Position numbers and translations under genes: made by a program. Of a stretch of 64,000 bases of DNA, positions 42,510 through 52,200 are shown in pieces; position 1 is the first letter of the stretch, and every line of letters starts with the position of its first letter. The stretch lies in the NCBI RefSeq assembly GCF_910592395.1, contig NC_088324.1:2110001-2174000 (forward strand), read 5' to 3'. The notes under the pieces were generated by a model. That model did not search any database and had not been told where the DNA came from. It worked only from the letters and a program-made list of their open reading frames with translations. Origin of the DNA: Lineus longissimus (taxonomy: Eukaryota > Nemertea > Pilidiophora > Heteronemertea > Lineidae).

Positions 42510-44687
42510 GAGGTTCCACAGTGGGAATATTGTGAGGCATTTGATCCTGTCCGACTGGTCTCGGAACGCCGTGAACCGCGTTTCTCAGACTATAGGGGTA
42601 GGCCTACTACTGCCCTGCCTCTGAGTATGGAGAATATTCTGGAAAACGACTGGTCTTCACAAACGGATTGGGAAGCACGCATGGGGAATCTTAGACTGAG
42701 AGATCCGACCACTTTGTTTCGGGTCAGTTGCATTCTGAATTAAAGAACTGGGAGTTTCTGTTGAGGGTAGTCGACAATGATGAGTCACGCATGGTCAAGG
42801 ACTGGTTAAACAATGGCGTTAATGTAGAAAGTTTCTTTCGGCCCTACAAAGGTGTTTTCAAGGGGATCCGGCTCAACTCCGACAGGCCGCCAACTCAAAT
42901 TTTTTCAAACTATGAAAACTGCATTAAATTCAAGGGCGAGATCATTAAGCATTTAGAGGAGGGTCTTAGAAGTGGGGCTCTTGAATATGTTGGCAGAGTG
43001 GGGGAGGTCAAGCCACCACATTTGGTTATGCCTCTCCTCATGATCGAGGGATCAAGGAAAAATCGTCTGTGCCATGATGAGCGCTTTCTAAATTTGTTCA
43101 TGAAACACATGCCATTCACCCTGGAGGGTCTGTCGCTTTTACCAACCTTGTTGGAGGAGGGCGATTACATGGCCTCCTCGGACGAGAAGTCTGCTTATCA
43201 GGGGGTGCGTTTATCAGAGAACTCGAAGAAGTATTTTGGGGTCCAGTTTGGCGGTTTTTACTTCCAATACACGGTGTTACCATTCGGCTGGAGTATCAGC
43301 CCTTTCGTGTACCAAACCGTAGGGATGCAAGTTACCACTTTGCTAAGAAGCAAGGGAATGATAACCACTCAGTATTTGGACGACCGGTTTCTAGGCCCTT
43401 TAGTGGGGGTGGAGAGGCCAGCAGGGGTGAGCACGGGGTGGTCGATTTACTATAACGCTGTAGTCCTGTCGTGCCTGGGTTTTACAATAGAGTTTTTAAA
43501 GTCGGTGTGGTTTCCAGTATTGAAGATGATACACTTGGGTTTGATCGTCCATTCGGACTTGAGGGTGTTTGAGATTCCGCAAGAAAAAAAGGACTCTTTC
43601 AGGGTGTTGAGGGAATCTATTTTGGCAGACGACTTCGTCCATGTGAAGTCCCTTCAGAAGCTAATGGGCAAATGTAACTCGTTTTGTCTCTGCATCCCAG
43701 TAGCTAGGTTGTACATTCGGCAAATGGCGAGAAGCGTCAGTTGGGCGGAAAAGCACGGAGGGGTAATCCAGTTGTCTGGGGGACTCCGAGAGGAGATCCT
43801 TTTCTGGCGATTTTCTAGACTCTCACGAGAGTTGGTCAAAATGGAGAGGGGATAGACACACAGACTTGACTCTAGCTACAGACGCTAGTGGTTTCGGTTG
43901 GGGGGCGCACATCTCGAACGAGTTGATAATTCGAGACCTTTGGGACAAGGGTGACACCAGGCCAATTCACCTCAAGGAAGCAGATGCTTTATGTAAGACC
44001 TTGCAGTCAATCCCGGACATGATCTCAGATAAGAGGCTTGACGTCCTTGTGGACAATCAGGCCTTGGTCAAGGTTTGGGAGAACCAGAGTGGAAAAGATC
44101 TAGCTCTGGTGAATATGCTTAAGGCTTTGGTAGTTTTCCTGTCCAACTTGAATTGTGACTTGAGGCTTCTGTACGTTCGATCTGCAGATAATCTAGCGGA
44201 TGGGCCGTCACGTAAAATCTCAGAGGCCGATGCTAGACTTACCATGTCTTCTTGGGCAAAAGTAGAGGGTTGGTTTGGTCCTCACACCTTCGACCTAATG
44301 GCTTTAGACTCAAACAGCATGAAAGGCCCAGATGGCCGGCGGTTACCACATTTCACTCCTTGGCCCCTCCCAGACTCTTCGGGAGTTAACATATTCTCTC
44401 AACAGTTGTCGAAGGAGCAGAACTATTATGTGTTCCCTCCTTTCAATATGGTCGGAGCGGTTATGTCTTTCGTACTTCATGACTGCCCAACCCCATTATC
44501 GGTTTCCATGGTAATCCCCAAGCCGACCCCTATCCCAGCTTGGTGGCCTTTGCTTGTGCACAGGTCGGTACATTGCCACAAACTGGGCGAGCAGGGCAGA
44601 CTGGGAATTGTAGAATGTCCGTCTCCCTCCGGTTTCGGGGCGTCGGAACTCAAATGGGATTTGTGGGTGGCAAGGCTGGTGCTGTAA
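42510..44687 (+). pseudogene. Reverse transcriptase-RNase H of the Ngaro-type element
   Basis: Begins after an acceptor (TTGATATATTACAG at 42509) with EVPQWEYCEAFDPV. At 42718-42728 the frame changes by -1. RT motifs follow: RLCHDERFLN, MASSDEKSAYQGVRL (catalytic Asp), QYTVLPFGWSISPFVYQTV and YLDDRFLG (catalytic Asp pair), then an IRQMAR segment. After a stop at 43853 and a +1 change, RNase H shows ATDASGFGWGA, HLKEADALCKTL, VDNQALVKVW and ADNLADGPSR, giving its four acids. A C-terminal segment, FDLMALDSNS...FSQQ, is typical of DIRS/Ngaro polyproteins. Two breaks make it a probable pseudogene unless frameshifting or short introns bridge them. Confidence 0.8.
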
Positions 44688-44948
44688 GATTGCCTTATGT
44701 ACAACCCGTTGGTTTTTTCAGAGGGACACAACGCCGTTCGGCCAGTTGCCTTTTTGGAGTTCAACGCATCCATGTAACGGTTGGACGGACCGCACCTGGG
44801 AATCCGACGGGGTTGTCATTCAGTGGGCATGTGACTTTTAAACTAACAGTCATTCTAACTCATTGGTAGGCGATTTATTTGTTTACCGGGGAGTCAGCAG
44901 TTGTGAGATCGTGTTTTTGTTTTCACGACTACTCATTTGGTTTTTCAG
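44688..44948. other. Intron or spacer with duplicated splice-like motif
   Basis: GGTTTTTTCAGAGGGACACAACGCC at about 44711 and GGTTTTTCAGAGAGACACAATACC at about 44939 are near copies, so the acceptor and exon start appear duplicated about 228 bp apart. The stretch between has no recognised domain. Confidence 0.45.
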
Positions 44949-45629
44949 AGAGACACAATACCTCTGGATTTATTCGGTCTTCGGACCAGGGTCGACGCTA
45001 TGATGTATAACCATTTGTGCAAGGCATATGAGGCGGCCAAATCGAAATTGGGATACCAGTTGGAGAATTTTCTATTTGAAATGGGCAGCAGCATGATTTC
45101 GTGTTCGCCCTATGAAATATGCCTTTTTCTGGCGTGGTGTGACCAAAGCGGAAAAACTGCAGTGCATGTCCGGAGTTGTGCTCAAATTGGGGCAAGGAAA
45201 CCGGTTTGCAATTGCCCGAAACGATTGGCGTTTGGTACGGTAAAGACGAAAGTAGCTCAGTTAAAGGTTTTGTTCGACAAGATTGGGCGTAGTGGGCAAT
45301 GGGCGCGGGGCGAGGGTAATCCTGTCTGTTCGAGAGAGGTTGGTATTTATCGGGGGCAGGTGAGGGAGGAACAGAGCGTGGGTCATGTAGCACCAGTTCA
45401 GGCAGTGCCACTGTTCTTACCCAAGGTCAGATTGATTGCTCTTTACATTAACAGGAAGTTGGAGGAAGATCAGCAGAATTTAACTATGAAGTATATTTGG
45501 GCAAGAGACCAGGCTTGGTTAAAACTTATGGCCTTTGGAGGCGACCGAGCTCATGATGTAGGTTTGATGCTTTCTCAGGAGGTGAAGAGTTTGACGGATA
45601 ACTCCGGTTTCGGAAAAAAGAAGAAGTAA
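44949..45629 (+). CDS. N-terminal part of a tyrosine recombinase (first catalytic Arg only)
   Basis: Follows a TTTTTCAG acceptor. The protein has the all-helical, core-binding-type region (TRVDAMMYNHLCKAYEAAKS, YEICLFLAWCDQSGKTAVHV) and reaches MAFGGDRAHDVGLMLSQEV, which corresponds to the box I Arg of DIRS/Ngaro recombinases. It stops 20 residues later in Lys codons (GFGKKKK). The second half, with the HxxR and the Tyr nucleophile, is not found between here and B1 at 46106. Either it was deleted or this copy relies on an intact recombinase elsewhere. Confidence 0.6.
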   Translation, partial: RDTIPLDLFGLRTRVDAMMYNHLCKAYEAAKSKLGYQLENFLFEMGSSMISCSPYEICLFLAWCDQSGKTAVHVRSCAQIGARKPVCNCPKRLAFGTVKTKVAQLKVLFDKIGRSGQWARGEGNPVCSREVGIYRGQVREEQSVGHVAPVQAVPLFLPKVRLIALYINRKLEEDQQNLTMKYIWARDQAWLKLMAFGGDRAHDVGLMLSQEVKSLTDNSGFGKKKK

Positions 45630-46023
45630 TTTGACCGGTTTGTCCCGAGGAAACTACCTCCCTGAATGAAAAGGTATAATTAGTACGGTAACGTCGAGAC
45701 ATAAATAGTTGGTCATTTCATGTATAAGAGCTGTTCAAAAGAAAGCTTGTAGTTGGTATTGCGTGTACTTGTATAATCATTGCCATGGGATACATGCCAT
45801 TAATTTGATATTAAAGACGAAAGTGCATTCTACGTACATATCATCGTTTCAGAGTTATTTCTTTGAAATTAACATGATTGGAGTAATTCAGACTACAGTG
45901 GAGCCTCGCTGTGACAGACACATGGGGGTCACTTTATTGGCAGGGTTTTTAGTCTGTCTCAGACGGAGAGCGTCCTCGTGTCTGCCTCAGTGAGGTCCTA
46001 CTGTATCTGAAAAAAGACAGTTT

Positions 46024-46079
46024 TTGTTTTATCTATAAGTTTTGGGAGATTTGGAGAACATAACTGATAGATAAAACAA
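46024..46079. repeat. 13-bp-stem inverted repeat upstream of B1
   Basis: TTGTTTTATCTAT (46024-46036) and ATAGATAAAACAA (46067-46079) are exact inverse copies around a 30-nt loop, between the recombinase gene and the terminal repeats of the Ngaro-type element. It could act in 3' end formation of the element RNA. Confidence 0.6.
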
Positions 46080-46105
46080 TGGATATCGCACATGGAGAGG
46101 ATAGA

Positions 46106-46512
46106 CTGGAGGGTTTTCTTCCCCATATCTATCTCCGGCGCAGAACATCCTGTGACGACACTCCACCCGGGATACTTAGTTATTCCGAGTGGTGTGACGT
46201 CACCAAGCGTGTTCGAAGCGAGACCAACATATTCATATGTTCTTTGGAATCGGCCGGACTGCAGTACTGAGGTTGCCGCACTCGGCAAAGACTGGAAGGG
46301 TCTTTAGGAACGTATTTATACTAGTAGGACCCCCTACGATGATAAGGAAACGGGGCCACTCGGACAGCTTTCGTCCCCTCCCACCCCTCCCCCGAAACTG
46401 TCGGTGGATGCCGTCCACGGGATCTTTCCTGTGCTGGAAGGTTTTCTTCCCCATATCTATCTCCGGCGCAGAACATCCTGTGACGACACTCCACCCGGGA
46501 TACTTAGTTATT
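46106..46512 (+). repeat. B1-A2-B2 right terminus of the Ngaro-type element
   Basis: B1 (46106-46184) and B2 (46434-46512) share 79 bp starting CTGGARGGTTTTCTTCCCCA and ending GATACTTAGTTATT, with one mismatch. A2 starts within the last bases of B1 and copies A1. Between A2 and B2 lies unique GC-rich sequence (46250-46433). Confidence 0.85.
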
Positions 46513-46566
46513 TTTTGTGTGAGGTAAATTGAAGGGTACATTCCAAGGGTGTTTTCTGAAGGGTAA

Positions 46567-47314
46567 AGCTCTGTACACACTGACAACATTTTGGGAAACA
46601 TGTTGGCCAACATGTTGTCCAGGTGCGATGTTATCGAAAATGTTGGCAGTGTGTACAGTTCGGAAACATTCGGTAACATGTTGGCCAAATGTTGCTCAAA
46701 TGTTGTCGAAATAATACAAAATCAATTTTGTTGCCGAGATGCTAATGATGTTGTCGAGTTTTATCCAATCAGAAATAGGCCACAAATCACATGATCTACC
46801 TTAAGCCATGTGATGTAGTCAAAATGGCAGCCTCAAGCAAGGAATGGTTATTGAGTGAAGTTGAACAACTTATTGCAGTATGGGAAAGTTGTGCCTGTTT
46901 ATGGGATGTAACATCCAGGGAATATAAAGACAAGAACAAAAAGAAAGCTGCTATTCTAGAAATAGCTACAAAATTTGCCCCATGCTGGTGTCTCATATAA
47001 ATCCATGGTCTTGTCAACACTCTTTTCTCATCTTTACGTCTTCTTCGCCGTCTTTCATTCAATCAGGATACGTAAAATTATGGCAGAGCCACCGAAAATA
47101 CATCTTCTTCTCTTGGAATCTTCCATTGTTTATGAATTTCCCTCCAAAATATTCCCTCAAAAATCCTCATTTCTCGGAAACATTCGACAACAAGTTGCCC
47201 AACATGTTGTCGAATGTTGTCATGTGTATACAGGGCCAAATTTTCGATAACATCGCACCTGGACAACATGTTGGCCAACATGTTTCCCAAAATGTTGTCA
47301 GTGTGTACAGAGCT
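46567..47314 (+). mobile_element. PIF/Harbinger-type MITE, copy 1 of a tandem trimer
   Basis: 748 bp. It has about 75-bp inverted ends starting AGCTCTGTACACACTGACAA and containing the perfect 20-bp palindrome AACATGTTGGCCAACATGTT. The left flank is TAA (46564-46566). Together with TAA after copy 3 (48832-48834), this gives the 3-bp TWA target duplication typical of PIF/Harbinger. It carries a MADF-like reading frame at 46824-47000. A 30-bp truncated extra terminus (47318-47347) separates it from copy 2. Confidence 0.8.
46791..47000 (+). CDS. MADF-like domain start, carried by MITE copy 1
   Basis: The ATG at 46824 starts MAASSKEWLLSEVEQLIAVW, continuing with SCACLWDVTSREYKDKNKKK, the N-terminal two-thirds of a MADF DNA-binding domain (Trp-Asp, then YKD and a Lys run). 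Autonomous Harbinger elements encode a MADF or Myb-like accessory protein next to the transposase, so this is probably what remains of that gene after internal deletion. The frame ends at a TAA (46998-47000) without the domain's last helix. Confidence 0.5.
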   Translation: MIYLKPCDVVKMAASSKEWLLSEVEQLIAVWESCACLWDVTSREYKDKNKKKAAILEIATKFAPCWCLI

Positions 47315-47347
47315 TTAAGCTCTGTACACACTGACAACATTTTGGGA

Positions 47348-48087
47348 AGCTCTGTACACACTGACAACATTTTGGGAAACATGTTGGCCAACATGTTGTC
47401 CAGGTGCGATGTTATCGAAAATGTTGGCAGTGTGTACAGTTCGGAAACATTCGGAAACATTCGGTAACATGTTGGCCAAATGTTGCTCAAATGTTGTCGA
47501 AATAATACAAAATCAATTTTGTTGCCGAGATGCTAATGATGTTGTCGAGTTTTATCCAATCAGAAATAGGCCACAAATCACATGATCTACCTTAAGCCAT
47601 GTGATGTAGTCAAAATGGCAGCCTCAAGCAAGGAATGGTTATTGAGTGAAGTTGAACAACTTATTGCAGTATGGGAAAGTTGTGCCTGTTTATGGGATGT
47701 AACATCCAGGGAATATAAAGACAAGAACAAAAAGAAAGCTGCTATTCTAGAAATAGCTACATAATTTGCCCCATGCTGGTGTCTCATATAAATCCATGGT
47801 CTTGTCCACACTCTTTTCTCATCTTTACGTCTTCTTCACCGTCTTTCAATCAAGATACGTAAAATTATGGCAGAGCCACCGACAATACATCTTCTTCTCT
47901 TGGAATCTTCCATTGTTTATGAATTTCCCTCCAAAATCCTCATTTCTCGGAAACATTCGACAACAAGTTGCCCAACATGTTGTTGAATGTTGTCATGTGT
48001 ATACAGGGCCAAATTTTCGATAACATCGCACCTGGACAACATGTTGGCCAACATGTTTCCCAAAATGTTGTCAGTGTGTACAGAGCT
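47348..48087 (+). mobile_element. PIF/Harbinger-type MITE, copy 2
   Basis: 740 bp, nearly identical to copy 1 with the same inverted ends. It ends at AGCT followed by TAA (48088-48090), which separates it from copy 3. Differences include a duplicated GGAAACATTC near 47445 and a small deletion near 47930 (loss of the ATTCCCTCAAA phrase seen in copy 1). Confidence 0.8.
47582..47764 (+). CDS. MADF-like frame of MITE copy 2, shortened
   Basis: Same peptide as in copy 1 but ended early by an A-to-T change (ACAAAATTT to ACATAATTT), which makes a TAA at 47762-47764. Confidence 0.4.
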   Translation: MIYLKPCDVVKMAASSKEWLLSEVEQLIAVWESCACLWDVTSREYKDKNKKKAAILEIAT

Positions 48088-48090
48088 TAA

Positions 48091-48831
48091 GGTCTGTACA
48101 CACTGACAACATTTTGGGAAACATGTTGGCCAACATGTTGTCCAGGTGCGATGTTATCGAAAATGTTGGCAGTGTGTACAGTTCGGAAACATTCGGTAAC
48201 ATGTTGGCCAAATGTTGCTCAAATGTTGTCGAAATAATACAAAATCAATTTTGTTGCCGAGATGCTAATGATGTTGTCGAGTTTTATCCAATCAGAAATA
48301 GGCCACAAATCACATGATCTACCTAAAGCCATGTGATGTAGTCAAAATGGCAGCCTCAAGCAAGGAATGGTTACTGAGTGAAGTTGAACAACTTATTGCA
48401 GTATGGGAAAGTTGTGCCTGTTTATGGGATGTAACATCCAGGGAATATAAAGACAAGAACAAAAAGAAAGCTGCTATTCTAGAAATAGCTACAAAATTTG
48501 CCCCATGCTGGTGTCTCATATAAATCCATGGTCTTGTCCACACTCTTTTCTCATCTTTAGGTCTTCTTCGCCGTCTTTCAATCAGGATACGTAAAATTAT
48601 GGCAGAGCCACCGACAATACATCTTCTTCTCTTGGAATCTTCCATTGTTTATGAATTTCCCTCCAAAATCCTCATTTCTCGGAAACATTCGACAACAAGT
48701 TGCCCAACATGTTGTCGAATGTTGTCATGTGTATACAGGGCCAAATTTTCGATAACATCGCATCTGGACAACATGTTGGACAACATGTTGGCCAACATGT
48801 TTCCCAAAATGTTGTCAGTGTGTACAGAGCT
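48091..48831 (+). mobile_element. PIF/Harbinger-type MITE, copy 3
   Basis: 741 bp. The left end has GGTCTGTACACACTG in place of AGCTCTG. The right end AGCT is followed by TAA and then the degenerate GGGTA array, matching the sequence left of copy 1. The right TIR holds a short extra GGACAACATGTT repeat. Confidence 0.8.
48314..48523 (+). CDS. MADF-like frame of MITE copy 3
   Basis: Encodes the same 70-residue peptide as copy 1. The nucleotide differences I noticed (near 48324 and 48372) are synonymous. Three copies with conserved peptide could reflect recent duplication rather than selection. Confidence 0.45.
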   Translation: MIYLKPCDVVKMAASSKEWLLSEVEQLIAVWESCACLWDVTSREYKDKNKKKAAILEIATKFAPCWCLI

Positions 48832-48834
48832 TAA

Positions 48835-49268
48835 GGGTATTGTTTGATGTGAGGTAAAATGAATGGTACTCTCCAAGGGTATATCTGTGAAAGGTAAATC
48901 TCAATGGTAGAAAGTAGAATGGTATAAATTGGAAAGGTAATGACACATCGGGCCCAGTATGCATAGGACCTGGGACACATAGGCCCAGCTATACTCTCCC
49001 GGCATTTTGTGTGATAAATTGAAAGGTATGCTACTGGTGGGTACTTTAATGAACTTAAGAATAGAAGCACAGATGCATTCCCCAGTTCAAATGCATCACT
49101 ATGTATCAGTTTATTGATTGATGGTGTAATTATGCACAGTTGTCAGTTGTCACAGTTATAGTACATGCATGCAGTAGGCCCTAGTTGTTGCCTGGTCAAA
49201 ACAAGTCCACTGATGTGATAAATGATTGGTCAGACCCAGTAAAGCCAATACTACTTTGATAATGATAT
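48835..49268. other. End of GGGTA-rich array, then unassigned sequence
   Basis: 48835-49030 is the third piece of the degenerate GGGTA/GGTAAA array (GTGAGGTAAAATGAATGG, GTGAAAGGTAAATCTCAATGG). 49031-49268 has no recognised feature. Confidence 0.55.
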
Positions 49269-52200
49269 TTGCGTTGCAAAGTTTGGCAGAAAAAGGACAA
49301 TGCAGTTCCAACAATATTGGACCCGACACGTTCGAAGGAGTGTGGGCCACCACCACCACCAACAACAACACTAGCAGCATCAGAAGCAACTACAGCGCGG
49401 AAAAGAAAACCAAGGGCAAGGGGGGATTCCGTTTATAAGGGGAAAAGGGAGAGAAAGAGGGTAAGTATGTAAACTGAGACTTAGCAAAATGTTGTGATTG
49501 TTCAGGGGCCGGGTGGGAGTGGGATTAATACGCTTAATTGGTTCCATCCTCGATTATATTCTATTTCATAGGTCTGCTTCAATCAACTGTGTAGCATAAA
49601 GCTGATTTATAGACTTAGTTTGTCACTTTATGGCTTGAAACATTTTAAAGTATATGGTGTCCAATGGCAGTTTCATTTTAATTTTCAGCTTGTTGAAGAG
49701 GCAATTGTTGAGCATCAACAAAACGATGTCGATGATTCTGTACCACTTGGCACGAGTGACAGAGACGACCCCATCTAATCGACTTCCTTTGCCATTCCTG
49801 AGACGCAGGAATGTGATGATTTGACTAGAAGGTCTATAAATTTTGTGCAAGCTATAGGTTAGTACTTCAGGTGTTCTTTTTTTTAAGGACCGCACTTTCG
49901 CTTTTGTAAATCTCAAGCAAGCAAGTTGATTTACTCCAATTCTGTGCAGTTATTGTGGCTGATTTTTTACTCTGACTCTTACTGTTTACCGCTTTGTTTT
50001 AACGGTGAGTTTTAATTAATTTTCATGTTATCATTATTTGCCTTGTGTCTTTTCCAGTTGGAGTTGTCGATATACCTCCCTGTGTAATTGAAGTGACGAA
50101 TTCAGGATGCCAAGTCAATTTTTAAAAAAAGAGGCCACCACACCAGTCAGTGAAATCGCAGTGCACATTGGTGAGCCACGAATTTGTAAATCTACAAGCC
50201 AATGTGACACTGGGAAGTTCAATGGAGATATCTGCTGCCACACCGTCTACGTCCACTGCCACTGCCACTGCTCCAACGTCTTCAACACCTAAAAAGGCAG
50301 TAATTGCTCCTGCTGCAGAAAAAAGTTTCAGCGACGAACTTGATGTGTCACCGTCTTTTGTTGACAACGAGACAAAGGACCCAACCTGGACCATGTCATT
50401 CGAAGAAACATGAGTTGTTAAAACTGTTGGCCATACATTTAATCCACAACTTCTATGGCTGTTTTGTCAGTTAGCAATTTGTTATTGAACCATTCAATGT
50501 GAAATCAGTGTATAAGATTAAGATATGGTGTTTGTTTAGCATGAACAGTGCTACACACTTTGCTAAGTGAACTTTGGTCCCCCTCCTCTAGGCTTCAGAA
50601 AAAAAGCAGCCATTCCTGCTTGTTATATTCTTCTGTGCACTGATTGTCCTAGAAGCGGTATGCATGTTTAAAATTATTGTTCCAGGAACGAACCTGATGA
50701 ACCTGATGAGCAGGACGACGATGGTTTAGTCAAACTGTATAAGGTAGCGGAGAAGAATCTGTTGAGCCTCTTCAAGGTCTGCTAGAGCTGTGGAAGTAGA
50801 GCTGCTGAGGGAAATGTTGCATCAGTGAATGGCACTCTTGTAAATATTTCCAAGCACTGTCTGGGTTGTGAGAAAACTAACAAATGGAGTAGCCAGGAAC
50901 TGATTGGAGGTTATGCCTCCGGCAACATTTCTCTTTCCACTGCACTTCTCTGCTCTGGTAATGTCACTAGCAAGGCCCTTCTGATGTTGGAGCTGTGGGG
51001 TGTGCAGTCCATTCAGGCCCAAACATTCTGCTCACACCAGCGCAAGTATATCAACCAGGCTGTACATAACGTTTGGGAAGACGAAGTGATCACTGTCATG
51101 TCCAACTTGGATGAGAAAGTGCAACTCTCTGGGGACGGACGTAATGATTCCATGGGCCACTGTGCCAAATATGGCAGCTACAGCTTGCATGATAAGGAGA
51201 CAAATGCCATTATTTGCACAGAACTTGTTGTGGTAAGTAGTGTCTGGAGAACTGATCACTTTGTTCCTTGGCTATGGTGATAGACGTTTGCTGTTCTTGT
51301 GGAGTATTAACCTTTGATGAGAAATTCCAAGTATCATTGGTCCTGGAATGGTAGTCTAATTACCTCCTGAGCTTAGTCTAGTTGAGTGCCAAAACATGAG
51401 CCATCCAGATTTGAACAAGGTGCCTAATTGTTTAGTTGTATCTTAAAGGTTTTACCATCAAAGTTTAGTTTATAAATCGGTCTTTTGCAGTCCACTGAAC
51501 CAGCATCCAAAAAGAGTGCAGCCATGGAAGTTTTGGGCTTATCACGTGCACTTGATAACGTCGAAAGTTACTGTCCGCGTCTGAAAATCGACCTGGTTAC
51601 AGACGGTCATCCTGGTATGGCTAAGCACGTGAGAGAGGAACGGGCAGAAAATGTTACCCATTACCTCGATATTTGGCATGTTACGAAAGGTAAGTCCATT
51701 TCATTTTATCAGTATACGTCAGTATATGTAATCAAGGTGTAAAGACAATTTTGTCTTGTTCTGTTCTCTTTTGTTGTAGCACATCACTTTGTATCTGCAC
51801 TTGCACCTTTTGATTGTACTTGTTAGTACGAATAAAGAACTATAATAATAAAATGTCTACAGGGTAGCTATAAATCATTAACCCCCAAGCACACAAACTG
51901 TTATGAGGGGTTGGGATCTCCCTTGAGTGGGCATTTTGTACTCACAAACTAAGTGCTCTGGCTGTATCTCCCATTCTTACCGACGTTCTGATGATTCTAT
52001 TCTAACAAACATCATGTGGATTTATTTGTAGGCATTAAAAAGAGGATGGCGAAGATTCAGAAGAAATTTCCAGAGATAGCCATGTGGAAATGCAGCATCA
52101 TCAACCACCTGTACTGGTGTGCGGTTTCAAGCAGTAATGATGGTGCTTTGATGGTGGCTAAATGGAAGTCTTTGGCCAACCACCTGATCAACATCCACCG

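Larger units (their letters stand above)
39315..46512 (+). mobile_element. Ngaro-type tyrosine-recombinase retrotransposon with split direct repeats
   Basis: The 7.2-kb element has A1 at 39315-39383 and, on the right, B1 (46106-46184), A2 (46181-46249) and B2 (46434-46512). This A1...B1-A2-B2 order is diagnostic of Ngaro-like elements, which integrate by tyrosine recombinase and make no target duplication. The flanks rejoin into the degenerate GGGTA array, as expected. Coding order is gag, RT, RNase H, recombinase, all on the plus strand. The gag region has introns, and the recombinase is shortened. Confidence 0.85.

Noticed and set aside
50783-50785. Reassigned stop codon (TAG/TAA read as Gln)
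   Set aside because: Other genes in the window end normally at TAA/TAG, and neighbouring elements carry random stops too, so nonsense mutation is the simpler explanation.
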